A stretch of 64,000 nt of DNA from Pictodentalium vernedei (GCA_031216915.1 CM062289.1:446734910-446798909), one strand, 5' to 3'; positions 11,098 through 21,875 are shown, counted from the first letter of the stretch. Numbers and translations are program-made. Notes: a model not told the origin generated them from the letters alone.

Positions 11098-11725
11098 GCT
11101 ACCCCTGTGCACTGTATTGACTTAGTGTAAATCTCATCTATCAAATCTTTACCCAACATAATGGCCAAAACCAAGCTAGTACTATTCTCAAAAAGCATTT
11201 ATCTCAAATTAATACCCATCCATGGAATGGATTGTGTTTTTTTTAGTGAATTCTAAAAATGAAAACACATTCTATTTTCAATTAATAGTTTGTTTACACA
11301 GGAATAGCCTCAACAGCTCATCTTCAATATTATTTGAAAACTTTAACATTGTTTTCAAGAGTGGTAGAAACTAGTGAGACTGGAATTAGCAAGGGTGGTG
11401 ACATGGGTCAGATACTATTTATGTTAATATGGATGAAATTAAACTGTCTTTATTTTCAGCAGTATTTACTCACAAAATCCATGTGAACTATACGTTTTGT
11501 GAGACGATGATGACAATGACTGATACCAAGATATATTCCTGTGTAAATATTTGAAAGGAAACAAATTATGCAACTGATTTAAAGTTTCAAAATCAAATCA
11601 AATCTCAAAGCTTTGCAGGCCCCAAGGCTGCCCAAAGGGCTGTTAAACCTCAACCAACTGGAAGTCACTTTACTGACTTTACAGTGTATGCATAAACTTG
11701 TTTAAGCAGTAGAACAAAATGTTTG
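11098..11725. other. Intergenic, nothing recognised
   Basis: AT-rich sequence. No convincing exon, RNA gene or repeat boundary was seen. Confidence 0.4.
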
Positions 11726-12308
11726 TTAACCCTTTGATACTTTTGTACATCTTATGGCGTACGAAATCAAACAGCGCGTGGATACTTTTGTATGTCTTAT
11801 GACAAACAAAATCAAACAGCGCCTTGATACTTTGTGGTCATTTGTTTTGTGCTCAGTGACAACCATTGAGCCAAATGTTATCGCAGCTTAAAATACTAAT
11901 ATAATCCTGCTGTCAAGACTTCTTAACTGGTTGAGTGCAACATGCCACTATCAGGGCTTTCAAAAAATGAGGATACCAGAGCAAACGCCAACACCTTCCT
12001 TGCTTATATTTCATATTCAGTCAAACACAAATCATATTTTGTTTATATAAATTATATAAATTTGTTTTATTACAAATTATTGGAGAGTGCCTGTGGGCAC
12101 TCTCCAATAATTTGTAATAAAACAAATTTTGAATAACAAATTCAGACCTCCAAAAATAATCTAGCCCTCAAGCAAATAATCACTAATGTGAAAAATATCT
12201 TGTTATTTGTACTTTCAGACATTTGACATTGCATTTTCAAAAACGTTGAAGAACCTGATTTCCCAGTGACGTTTGAACGTCAGGATAATTAAAGTCTCAA
12301 AGGGTTAA
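11726..12308. mobile_element. TTAA-flanked element, family E, uninterrupted copy
   Basis: TTAA at 11726-11729 and 12305-12308, with inverted ends CCCTTTGATACTTT and AAAGTCTCAAAGGG. Inside are two diverged direct repeats ('tacgaaatcaaacagcgcg') and a long hairpin at about 12050-12130 (TTATTGGAGAGTGCC / GGCACTCTCCAATAA). This copy is the empty-site reference for the interrupted copy at 44794-49682. Confidence 0.75.
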
Positions 12309-12895
12309 ACTGCTTTGTTAAAATTTATTGGAAAGTGCCATAATCACCAATAAATTGTAACAAGACAATAAGGCCCACATTGCTTGTAACATGGTTTATC
12401 ACTGAACAAATTTTTACCTTATCTTAAACGAATTTCCCACTGTGTATTTTTTGCAGGTAAAAAAAAATGACAGGGTTGTATTATGGGATTCAGCAAGGAA
12501 ATACTGAGCGTAAAAAATGAACACAAATATCAATAAATGACTGAATATGATTTACTGTCACTTTCTGTAACAGTATATTTATCAAAATCAACTCATGTGG
12601 GAATGATATCTCTGGAAAAGTATATACATATATACATCATCAAAATATTCTGCTCTTATTTCATAACTTAATCAAAACAACTCAACAAGTGATAATCTTC
12701 TACAACAGGGTTTCCGCTACGGAAGGAGGCAGTTCCTTAACTGACTCCACTCCATTTAACCCCCAGTACACTGGTAGTGCAACAGGGTTTCCGCTACGGA
12801 AGAAGGCAGTTCATTAACCAGCTCCACTCCATTTAACCCCCAGTACACTCGTAGTGCAACAGAATTTCCTCCAATCACTCTGTTTTTCTCTTGTT
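12309..12895. other. Intergenic with a 77-bp tandem duplication at 12703-12862
   Basis: No gene. 'caacagggtttccgctacgg' occurs at 12703 and 12780. The two 77-base units carry a few substitutions and share 'cccccagtacact.gtagtg'. Nothing else is recognised. Confidence 0.6.
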
Positions 12896-13038
12896 TAACT
12901 ATGAATTTAACCAATTATACCTTGTTTGACAGAGCTCAATGAGCTCTGTCAAGCAAGGTATATCTGGTTAAATATCAAACTGCATTATGGGAAATGAAAT
13001 ATTTGCTCCTGAAAACTTTGCCATTTTGACATCAGTGT
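12896..13038. mobile_element. Palindromic MITE, family H (copy 3)
   Basis: Hairpin at 12902-12976 with CTTGTTTGACAGAGCTC and complement; the right end is TTTTGACATCAGTG. The left terminal repeat is lost. Confidence 0.6.
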
Positions 13039-13186
13039 AAAGAAGGTTAACAATTTTTCTTCAGCCAAGATATACCTAACAGTAACATCAATAAAACAGA
13101 ATCATCACTGGGTTGTGCCCATTTACATGCAGCTTTGGTGCTGAAACAAATGCTGCAAGTTGAGCTGCTATGATAGAAATGATTAG

Positions 13187-13553
13187 GGAGCGCGGTGGCT
13201 CAGTGGTAGACTGTTGGACGTGTATGCTAGAGGTCCCAAGTTCGATCCCCGCCTGGGACAACCCGTGTTGTGTCCTTAGGCAAGGCACTTTATCCCTGTT
13301 GCCTACATGGGGGCACGATGACGCCGTGTACTAAGGCATACTGCACATCGATGATGCACATGTCTTCAACCACTGTAACCCTGCTTGAGAAGAGCTTGAA
13401 CAGTTAGAATATTGAGGAGCTGACAGTTGCTCATCGATGCTCGGTGGTTCTCTCCGGGTACTCTGGCTTCCACCACCATAAAACTGTCACGGACATGATT
13501 AGCCATTGTGCATAAGTATGTGACCTTAAACACCAATAAATAAATAAATAAAG
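13187..13553 (+). mobile_element. tRNA-headed SINE, well preserved
   Basis: The head starts at about 13189: GCGCGGTGGCTCAGTGGTAG (A box) and GTTCGATCCCCGCCTGGG (B box). It continues with TGTGTCCTTAGGCAAGGCAC, the shared body and a CAATAAATAAATAAATAAA tail. The head differs from that of the copy at 3283, so at least two tRNA-like heads use the same body. Confidence 0.85.
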
Positions 13554-13935
13554 AGATGAACATCTGCAATCTATCACCCCAATAATTAAGTAAAAGTAAG
13601 GAAATGGTGTTTCAGATCTATAAAACAAAAAGATGTGTGCCATTCTAATCTGATTGTTTGCTTCATCACAATATTTGCATTAAGTATATGTAAAGGCGAT
13701 TAGGTATCAGGATGGAATGTCACTGAAGTGAAATGTCAACAGCAACATACCGTCCAATTAGCAGTAACAACAGTGAGTTTTGATACTTTCAACATTATAT
13801 CTAATGCATTGAGGTTGTCGTCTATCGTTTGTGACTTTTATAAGCGATTTCTGTTTATGCTGTTAATTATGGTATCAACAAGTAAGGTATCCTATGATGT
13901 ATAACATTTCCTTTGTTTTCATTAATTATCATCAT

Positions 13936-14186
13936 TTAACCCTTTACCCAACGAATCGGTCACATCCGCCTGCATAATATGCAAATTTAGCAGCTGAAAA
14001 AAAAATTATTTTTCAAAAAATTTCAACAAAACCATATCATGTGACCCCTCTTTGAAACGAGCTTGTCAAGCTTGTTCCAATGAGGGGGTCACATGATATG
14101 GTCTTGTTGAAATTTTTTGAAAAATTTAAAAAAATTATATTTAAAATAATAAATTTTGATATCGTCTGTGTTGGGTAAAGGGTTAA
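13936..14186. mobile_element. TTAA-flanked palindromic MITE, family A (copy 3)
   Basis: TTAA edges and CCCTTTACCCAACG ends. Core arms GTGACCCCTC and GAGGGGGTCAC flank a short asymmetric loop around GAGCTTGTCAAGCTTGTTC. Confidence 0.85.
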
Positions 14187-14328
14187 ATAATTAACCATTG
14201 GACTGCACGTTTGCTTCTCAGCCTTAACTCTTAACCCACTGAGTATTTTCAATATGTTTTTAATCAAATCTAGTCATGGCTGCTATGAAGCAGCCATGAC
14301 TAGATTTGATGGAAAATTCATCTACATT
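14187..14328. repeat. Short perfect hairpin
   Basis: At 14265-14311, ATCTAGTCATGGCTGCT and its inverted complement are separated by a few bases. The hairpin resembles, but is not identical to, the family C core. Confidence 0.5.
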
Positions 14329-14690
14329 TAGTTATTTAGTGGTGTTTAAGGTCACATATTTATGCACAATGGCTAATCATGACCGCAACAGTTTTACAGG
14401 CGAAGGAAGCCGGAGTATCCGGAGAGAACCACCGATCAATGGTGAGCAACTGTCAGCTCCCCAACATAAGAACTCCACACAAGCAGGGTTAGCATTGGTT
14501 GAAGACAAGTGCACCATCGACGTGCAGTACGCCTTAGTACACAGCGCCACCGTGCCCCCACGTGGTCAATGGAGATGAAGTGTCTTGCCCAAGGACACAA
14601 CCCAGTTGCTGCAGGTGGGATTCGAACCGAGGACCTCTCGGCTTGCAGCCTGCACCTCTACCTACTGAGCCATCACGCTCCCCATCTAAA
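14329..14690 (-). mobile_element. tRNA-headed SINE, full length
   Basis: Minus-strand head at 14690-14610 with A box GGCTCAGTAGGTAGAGG and B box GGTTCGAATCCC. The tail side is 'ttatttagtggtgttta'. It is close in sequence to the copy at 399-742, with the same head type. Confidence 0.85.
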
Positions 14691-14820
14691 TTTAACTCAA
14701 GCAATCATCAAAAAGTCCATTCAATTTACAGGGGAAAAATGTGGTCAAATATGCCTAAATTATACTTATTTCAGAGGCAAGAGATAATGCGTTTTGGCCA
14801 GGAATATCCGCCAACATGAG

Positions 14821-15066
14821 TTAACCCTTTACCTAACGAATCAGCCACATCCATCCGCATAAATTGAGTAACTGAAAATGTTTTTGTTTTTTTTTCCAAA
14901 TTTGAACAAAAACCATATCATGGGATCCCTCATTGAAACTAAGGTTGAAGAGCTCATTCCAATGAGGGTTCACATGATATGGTTTTGTTGTAATTATTGA
15001 AAAAATTTGGAAAATAATATTTAAAATAATAAATGTTGATATCTTGTGTGTTGGGTAAAAGGTTAA
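14821..15066. mobile_element. TTAA-flanked palindromic MITE, family A (copy 4)
   Basis: TTAA edges, with CCCTTTACCTAACG at the left and TTGGGTAAAAGG at the right. The arms are diverged and the central spacer is enlarged, so this is an older copy. Confidence 0.75.
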
Positions 15067-15745
15067 AAAGCGTAAATAAAATGTCAATGGAAATATTCTT
15101 ATAAAAGGGGGTAAAAATTCATTTATCACACACCCATTAATGTAAAACACAGGATTTCCACTGTTCTGCCTGTACGATAGAAATAAAGTTGTATCGCACA
15201 TGTGATGATGTTTCCAACATAAACAGAGAAGGAACCTGTCTCAACAAATCAGATCAATCATTGGTTGAATGTGCCAGAGTCGAGATCACTTGGAAATTCC
15301 AAGTTCCTCATTTAGATTCGTTTATCCGGGATAGTTAAACAATCAGATTCAAGTCAAAAATTTACAAAATTAAAATAACATTCTGACTGCTTGTTCCTTG
15401 ACAAATACTTTCCACAGCTGGTCATATAATGATGGGAGTGTGCTAAACTTATTAGCTATTTAAACAGTTTTGTTGTGTTATTCTTGTTATTCCCCGCAGT
15501 TTAGTCAATATTTCCAGTTTGATCATTTTGACCTGTGATACTGATCGTCGTCAATTGGTTTCGACCAACTGAATGCCGTAAAAATTAAAAAGCAAATTAG
15601 GGTGGTACCCCACCACCTAACAGTGATGTCTCGTTGGCAATGAAGGAAATGCAACAATTATATCCAGTTGAAAAGAGCTTTTAGTTCAATTTTCGCATGG
15701 GAGGTGTGTGATAAATACTGAACAGCACATATATGTTTGAATGGG
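15067..15745. other. Intergenic, nothing recognised
   Basis: AT-rich sequence with no supported gene or repeat boundary. A minus-strand open frame overlapping this region is mostly MITE sequence and is not a gene. Confidence 0.4.
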
Positions 15746-15994
15746 TTAACCCTTTACCCAATGCAGACGATTTCAAAATTTATTGTTTGAAATATCATTT
15801 TTTAAATTTTTTCAAAAAATTTCAACAAAACCATATCATGTGACCCCTCTTTGGAATGAGCTCGATGAGCTCGTTCCAAAGAGGGGTCACATGATATGGT
15901 TTTGTTGAAATTTTTCGAAAAATAATATTTTTTCAGCTGCTGAATTTGCATATTACGCAGACGGATGCGGGCGATTCGTTGGGTAAAGGGTTAA
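15746..15994. mobile_element. TTAA-flanked palindromic MITE, family A (copy 5)
   Basis: Well preserved: TTAA edges, CCCTTTACCCAATG / CGTTGGGTAAAGGG ends, arms TTTCAACAAAACCATATCAT and inverse, core GACCCCTCTTTGGAA and inverse around GAGCTCGATGAGCTC. Confidence 0.9.
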
Positions 15995-16091
15995 GAATTA
16001 TCGCACTCGATCGCTTTGGCACAGGATATCACTCAAGCCTTCGGCTCTCGGGATATCACGGACCAAAGCAATCTCATGCAATAATTCTTAA
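15991..16091. mobile_element. Small TTAA-ended palindromic element abutting family A
   Basis: TTAAGAATTATCGC at the left is mirrored by GCAATAATTCTTAA at the right, with CGCTTTGG/CCAAAGC and GGATATCAC repeats inside. It shares the TTAA at 15991-15994 with the family A MITE, so one element probably inserted at the edge of the other. Confidence 0.55.
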
Positions 16092-16204
16092 CCCATTGAA
16101 AAGTATGTACGGTTCTGAATATATATCAGATGACACTTTATATACTGCCTTTGTCAGGAAGGAATTCCACCAGGCATTGTCCTAACACCACGCCACTGGA
16201 TTGA

Positions 16205-16312
16205 AAACTGACCTCGACGGGTGTTGAACCCAGGTCTACAACACCCAATCGCCTGGCCATAAATGCTCTGCCACCATACCAACTGAGCCAACGACAACCC
16301 CAAAAAAGGTTG
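16205..16312 (-). mobile_element. tRNA-like Pol III promoter remnant, probable SINE head
   Basis: On the minus strand GTTGGCTCAGTTGGTATGG (A-box-like) is followed by GACCTGGGTTCAACACC (B-box-like). No acceptor stem closes around them, so a functional tRNA gene is unlikely. The body downstream does not match the other SINEs in the window. Confidence 0.45.
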
Positions 16313-17619
16313 CAATTGACTCAGCCAGTATGTTAGTTTACATTTACAACTCGCCCCGAGACCGATATTCGAGAATTGACAATTACTGAATTGTTTTCCA
16401 TGATGATTCGTAATTGTCTACAAGTAGCCTGTATTTTATTATGAGATTTACCCATGGATCGCTTGCCTTAGCATCCAGTGCAACTGGAACAGATTACTTC
16501 AGTTGACACTTTCATATTCCTATTTTATTTATTATTTCCATTTGCATCTTATTGATGATTTATTAAAATTTAGAAGCAAATTTGCAGTTCTGCGGTTAAC
16601 TATTCTGCCATTAATGAATTGCAACTTGCTTCTCAATTAAAATAATAAAATCCAATGAAAATATTCCTGAACAAATTTGCTTCTCAATTTTATAAAGCAG
16701 AACGGCATGCATCTGTAGATATTTAATGACGTTTTTAATCATTTAATTAATGCGTGATTTACTTGATCATGAATTTCAGTTAATCTTCCTTATAAATATT
16801 TTTATGCATGATATGTCATGAACGTTCCTTTTTACGTATTATAAACAAGTAATAATATTCTCAATGTGTAAATTATAAACTTTTCATTTTTCAAAACATC
16901 CCCACAGAAAGTTACAAACATTTATTAATGACACTGGGTAGCAACATTATATTCAATGGGCATTATGTCATTAATGCTCAATGATGACACTACATCCAGT
17001 TGCAAATAACATTTCACTTGAGCCCCATTCCGTCTAGCTTTCAGACGATTACACACCAGACAAGATGTGAGTGTTGTAAATGTTGCAGACGAGTATGACA
17101 TGTGACTAAATTTATTTTGAGCCTTATTGTCAACAAAGACAACAAGAAATTGAAGTGAGACCAGAGACTGAAAGAAAACAATCACTGAATATTATTTTCA
17201 TGCAACAATTTGTTGCCTAAAAATTAAACTAGAGATAGCCACCAAGGGTGGCAAATCACAGATGCAAACACCTGTGCAGCTGATGATTGGCTGATGCTCA
17301 ACATCATTCCACCAATGATTCGTACTGGATCATTCAACTTTGCGAATAATTTGGCGTGACCCAGCAACAATTTGGCACAATCTGTTTTTCGTTTGCGTGT
17401 TTTTAATTTTTGGTAACCTCCACGTGACCCAAACGGCCGTTCGCCTCAAATCAACAGGCCTGGTCTCAAAAAATTGGTTTTGACACCTCATTGAATAAAA
17501 TCATTGAGATCCATGGTTCTTGCGCAATTTTTTCCAAATCAAATTTAAAGGTTTTCAAGGACTATCCAACTCATATTCAAGCGCGATTTCCATCTATTCA
17601 AGGTTTTTCAAGGACTGCC
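16313..17619. other. Intergenic, nothing recognised
   Basis: AT-rich, with no supported exon, RNA or element boundary. 'tcaaggactat' and 'tcaaggactgcctt' phrases at 17560-17620 resemble a dispersed 'caaggactttt' repeat also seen at 52360-52410. Confidence 0.4.
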
Positions 17620-17960
17620 TTCTAAGCAAAATGATTTGACATGAATACGACAAAGCTTATCTGTATTGATGTAAATAAATCCACACAAGGTGCAGGGAGA
17701 TCTACTGGCACTCATTATACCCGTATAGTTTTCCGTGGTGTAAATATTGCCTGACCGGTTTCGTACAAGATTGTACTCATCAGAGGCTTTGTGCTGTGCT
17801 GTGCAACGCGGCGCCTTATATACGCTTGGCAAAGGGGGGTAAAAGGGGGGTAACCTCGGTCGTGCACATGGAGGCTAAAGGGGGGTAAAAAGGGGGTATC
17901 GGACTCGATGTGAAAACTACAGTAGCAGGGGAGGTAACTCACTGTTGTTGGTGTAAATCT
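17620..17960 (-). mobile_element. Penelope-like element terminal region (PLTR fragment)
   Basis: Minus-strand reading gives a TATATAAGGCGCC promoter-like motif near 17822-17810, G/C-rich runs upstream, then a hammerhead ribozyme at 17787-17749. Terminal repeats of Penelope-like elements typically carry minimal hammerheads. The fragment lies head-to-head with the plus-strand GIY-YIG coding remnant at 18118. Inverted, 5'-truncated arrangements are known for Penelope elements, so both pieces may come from one insertion. The boundaries are uncertain. Confidence 0.6.
17749..17787 (-). ncRNA. Hammerhead ribozyme, type I minimal (Penelope-associated)
   Basis: Read 5'-3' on the minus strand: helix I arm GCCU, core CUGAUGA, helix II GUACA/UGUAC with a 4-nt AUCU loop, core GAAA, minimal helix III CCGG, cleavage triplet ending in GUC, then AGGC closing helix I against GCCU. 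All conserved core residues are present and all three helices can pair. The 2-bp helix III without a loop matches minimal hammerheads of Penelope-like retroelements, which are thought to act best as dimers. It would self-cleave element transcripts after the C at 17753. Activity is inferred from sequence only. Confidence 0.87.
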
Positions 17961-18117
17961 ATGTCAATTCGACAGTAGCAGGGGAGATAATCATAAACTT
18001 CTACTGTTCAGTGTGTGAAAGGGATTGATGACGTCGTGGTCAATGCTAAATATTTGGCGTGTGGGAATTTTTCGTGTAAATTTTAAGGCAGACCTCCGCT
18101 ATGACTCTTGCCACCCA

Positions 18118-18982
18118 AAGAAGCAGATCTAGGGAATTCCCTACAGCCAACTGCTGAGGGTTAAACGTATCTGCAGTGACAACAATGACTTCATCAAGCA
18201 TGCAGAGACACTGAAAACATTTTTCATCGAGCGGGGTTGCCCGAGTGAACTTATTAGGGAGTCGATAGAGAAGGTAGACAACCTACAAAGGAGCGTCCTC
18301 CTGCAGGGGAACACCGCACTGGTGACTAATTCAAACCGCACACCATATGTCCTCAATTTCCACCCAGAATGCCGCAGCATCTACAACCACGTATATCGAC
18401 TGTGGCCCATTCTGGCAAGTACCAAAGCTGGCAGGAAACTATTTTCTGACTATCCACTACTTGCCTTCCGACGTAACACATCACTCAAAAATATCCTAAC
18501 TTGAGCTAAAGTAGCCCCACGTAAACAGCTAAGTGGCCTACAAATACAGAACCCCTTCACACCATGCAATACCCCCTTTGTCAAGTTTCCTGCATCTCCC
18601 CAAACAATTATGGTTTAAAAGTACGGCAACTAATAAACGGCATAGAGGGCCATTCAAATCGAATTGCTCCACGAGAAATTGCATTTACTTAATCACCTGC
18701 CATAAATGCAGAAAACAATATGTTGGTGAGACGAAAAGACATTTCGAAATTAGAATCAAAGAACACATTGCTGATATCTGCCACAAAAGAGATACTCCAG
18801 TTGCAATACACTTCAATGATGAAGGCCATTCCTTGAGGGACTTGACATACAGAATTATCCAAGTCCTCAGATCAGACCCCGAGAATCCCGCCTCCACTCC
18901 ACGAAGACGCAAATGCGAAATACAATGGATATATACATTACGTATACTCACACCAATCGGCCTGAACAGTAAGGATTTTTAA
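18118..18982 (+). pseudogene. Penelope-like retroelement, C-terminal RT and GIY-YIG endonuclease remnant
   Basis: From 18133 the frame reads GIPYSQLLRVKRICS, a Penelope RT-thumb signature, then FFIERGCP and RTPYVLNFHP, up to a TGA at 18502. After a frameshifted linker (a CNTPLCQVSC cysteine block in another frame at about 18562), the GIY-YIG domain is readable: YLITCHKCRKQYVGET, then R..EHIADI, PVAIHF..EGHS and E.QWIYTL...PIGLN at the end. The RT catalytic core is absent (5' truncated), and at least one stop and one frameshift break the ORF. This is a dead retroelement copy. The GIY-YIG endonuclease normally makes the target nick for reverse transcription. Confidence 0.88.
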
Positions 18983-19207
18983 TATATTATTCTCTTTTAT
19001 CTGTATTCATGTTGATTAGAAGGAGATTCTGGGGGGATCTGCGATCAGAATGGTGCCACTCCTATATTTCCAACAGCAAGTCAAGTCAAGAGGATCAACA
19101 TGGTTTCAGCCATGATTTATGGTGATCATTATCAACAACAAGCTTGAAAATTATATTGACATAATTTGGGCAGTGGCATTTTTATCCACTTTCCACCTCA
19201 CAAAATG
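18983..19207. other. Probable Penelope 3' flank
   Basis: A non-coding, AT-rich stretch between the GIY-YIG stop codon and the mariner-like element. No second terminal repeat or hammerhead is seen here. Confidence 0.35.
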
Positions 19208-19209
19208 TA

Positions 19210-19973
19210 CAGTAGAACCTGTCTTGAGAGACCGCCCTTTGGGCCACACAAAAGTGGTCTCTCAAGACAGGTGGTCTCTCATAACAGGTGCAAGGTTTTC
19301 TCAAGTCAGTGAATAACCAACCACAAAATTCAGAAATGGAGAAGAATGGATTTTTGTAATTACTTTGTAGTTGTTCGTTTTTATGAAGTTTTTGTAACAA
19401 ATTGAAATGGACTGTTATAAAAATTATAAAACTAAATTAGTGCTGAAAATCTTCATTGAAGATTTTCAACACTAATTTATTTTTATAATTTTTATAACAG
19501 TCCATTTCAATTTGTTACAAAAAGATTTTCAACACAAATTTATTTTTATTCCTATCTGTCACATTTCAGGTATGTATGAAATTGTTTATTCAGCAATAAT
19601 CCTCTTTACACAGGGGTCTTATAAAAATATCTCAATCTGTAATGAATTAGCAATTGAAACCCAGTTTCGAGCTTTTAATACTTTTAATTATGTTAGTATA
19701 ACCACAATGGATTTTCCAATTCCAGAACAGGTAAAAAGTTTTTGTCATGGTTTCAGTCTTCAAAGGGGTGGTCTCTCAAGACAGGTCTATTATGGCATAA
19801 AAATACAAGTTGGTACCAGGTCACAGTGGTCTCTCAAAACAGGTGGTCTTTCAAGACAGGTGGTCTCCCATAGCAGGTCCATTATAGAGTAAAAGCAGTC
19901 GGTGCCTGGCAGATGTGGTCTCTCAAGACAGGTGGTCTCTTAAGACAGTGGTCTCTCAAGACAGGTTTTACTG
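19210..19973. mobile_element. TA-flanked mariner/pogo-like non-autonomous element, family F (copy 1)
   Basis: Ends CAGTAGAACCTGTCTTGAGA and its inverse (TCTCAAGACAGGTTTTACTG), flanked by TA at 19208-19209 and 19974-19975. The subterminal motif GGTCTCTCAAGACAGGT is repeated many times at both sides. The centre holds a palindrome (about 19396-19520) with arms of roughly 58 bases containing GAAATGGACTGTTATAAAAA. A close copy lies at 30894-31757. The open frames inside are not recognisable proteins. Confidence 0.8.
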
Positions 19974-20121
19974 TACTCAATTCATTCACCAAAAAAACCT
20001 CAACCAGAGAGATGGCACAATGGTTCAGCTACACTGATTGGATACAAGACAATAGATTGCCTACTTTGAACCACTAAAAACATTTGATATTTGGTCTATT
20101 CCGTATATTCATTCTCAGATA

Positions 20122-20375
20122 AGCAAGCCTAAAAATAAGCAAACTGTCATTTGCAGAATGGGGTCCCCAGAGGGTGAATTTGCTGATGCTATCCCATACA
20201 GTGCGCCAATTTTTCCTCTAGGTACCTCTTACTGTTTAGACTTGAAACCTTGATTCAGATTGAGGTTCACAGAGGGTAAATTAGGTGATGCTACCCTGCT
20301 CTGTATCACAAACTTCACCCTCTGTGGACCTCATTCTGCAGATGACAGTCTGCTTATTTTCAGGCCTGCAGATAA
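20122..20375. mobile_element. MITE family D, most complete copy
   Basis: Left: 'aagcaagcctaaaaataagc', 'tgtcatttgcagaatg', 'ggtccccagagggtga'. Right, in inverse: 'tcaccctctgtggacctc', 'attctgcagatgaca', 'gcttattttcaggcctg'. Inverted arms of at least 60 bases. No ORF. Confidence 0.7.
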
Positions 20376-20735
20376 GTAACTTGTATACTTACTGCTGTAA
20401 GCAATCACATGATTGCTACGTATGATATCAAACCTGCTCATATGATAAAATTCTGGGATATTCAAAGGTTTAGAAATGCCTGGACCATATTCAAGGGTAT
20501 TCCAGACATTGAATTCTATTTTCAAATTCAAGCATATTTTAGGAACTTAAGGACCCATGGGAACCCTGAGCTCTTTCCAATGAGGGGTGATAAACTATTT
20601 TTTAGAGGCAAAAAATTGAATTTTTTAGTTACTCAAGAAAAAATTTATTTCCAAGAGTCATCTGCTATTCAGGTAGAGAAAATGGTTAACCATGTACCTA
20701 ATGAATTAGCCTCATCTATTGAGGTAGAGAAATGA

Positions 20736-20862
20736 TTAACCCTTTACCTAATGAGTTAGCCGCATCTACCCACATAATTTACTAATTAAGCAGTTGAAAA
20801 AATATTATTTTTCAAAAAATTTCAACAAAACATAATCATGTGACCTCTCATTGAATTGAGCC
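20736..20862. mobile_element. Half of a family A MITE
   Basis: TTAACCCTTTACCTAATG, then 'gccgcatctaccc', TTTCAACAAAACATAATCAT and GTGACCTCTCATTGAA; the right half is missing. The preceding 20680-20735 repeats the terminal motif in weaker form ('ggttaaccatgtacctaatg'), suggesting a local rearrangement. Confidence 0.65.
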
Positions 20863-20902
20863 CAAATGCACACTTGGTCAACTTGCAAGTTATATACTAA
20901 GT

Positions 20903-21810
20903 AAAGTGGAACCCTGTTAATTTAATAGAAACTTTGTCAGAGAAAAATATTCAATTAACATTGTACAATTGACAGCAATTTTGGGGCATTTCCTTATCTT
21001 CTAGTTAGAAACTAAGCATTCATCCTATTATACCTTATTTCTGGACAGAGCTCACTGAGCTCTGTCAGTCAAGATAAAACAGATTAAATACTTATATTGG
21101 ATGTATTGAGGCAAAAATGTGTATAAATATGGGGTGTTCAGTGTATGTCGGGAGTAATTCCTTGACAGATTAAAAAAATTTTTAATTCAATATTAACAGA
21201 CATTTACTCTTTGACTGGTTGAGGGCTTGATTATTTTTAGTAGTCTGTATTTGTTATTCAAAATTTGTTTTATTAAAAATTATTGGAGAGTGCCCATGGC
21301 ACTCTCCAATAATTTGTGATAAAACAAATTTATATAAACAAAAAAATATTATTTGCATTTGACTGAATATGAAACATGAGCAAGGAAAACGTTAGCTTTT
21401 AATCTTGTACCCTCATTTTTATGAAAGCCCTGATAGGGCTTCTACCAGTTAAGAGCATGGTATAAATAAAACAAATGGGTACTAGGCTTGGTAATCAGAT
21501 TTAAACCACTCACAGAAAAAGGGTTTTAACCACTCGGCAGAGCCTCATGGTTAAAATCCTCATCCTACTCGTGGTTTAATCTGATTACCAGCCCTAGTGC
21601 CTATTTATTCTATATATCTACAACTTGGAAGTGCCCTTATTGTTTTGAAAACCCTGGTAGTGGCTTTTAGCACTCAAGCAGTTAACCTCTATGTAATTAA
21701 CAGGTCAAATTTGTACTGAGGGTATCATAAATGGTTTGGTTTTGGTAGTTATATATAATTAACAGGGTTATTCAATTAAAAGATATATAATTAAGTGGGC
21801 TTCACTATAC
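20903..21810 (-). mobile_element. Mariner-like family G element with nested MITEs
   Basis: The ends 'agtggaaccctgttaattt' (20907) and 'ttaagtgggcttcactata' (21793-21811) are inverted relative to each other. Other copies start at 24633, 26760 and 33974. Inside lie a family H hairpin (21023-21095), part of family E with its GGAGAGTGCC hairpin (about 21190-21445), and a palindromic insert at 21482-21600 with 'ggtaatcagatttaaaccac' arms. Confidence 0.6.
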
Positions 21811-21814
21811 CTTA

Positions 21815-21875
21815 GCAGTTGTTCCTAGGTAAGTCTTGGCTGCCTATATAGGCAGCCAAGACTTGCCTAGAAACA
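21815..21875. mobile_element. Family C palindrome core
   Basis: Near-perfect hairpin: CCTAGGTAAGTCTTGGCTGCC and complement around 21820-21872. It matches the centres at 2611 and 62280. Confidence 0.65.

Noticed and set aside
15067..15201. A 122-codon minus-strand ORF ending in this stretch
   Set aside because: Most of it is family A MITE sequence; there is no start context, splice signals or known motif.
16205..16312. A functional tRNA gene on the minus strand
   Set aside because: A- and B-box-like motifs exist, but no acceptor stem or anticodon arm can be closed.
18533..18982. An intact GIY-YIG endonuclease gene
   Set aside because: The open frame begins at a GTG after a frameshift, and upstream RT-thumb sequence is in a different frame with a stop; it is the tail of a dead Penelope element.
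19512..19892. Open frames repeated in the two family F elements (also 31313-31657)
   Set aside because: They are near-identical because the elements are copies. The translation consists largely of repeat motifs (GGLSRQV) and lacks transposase signatures.
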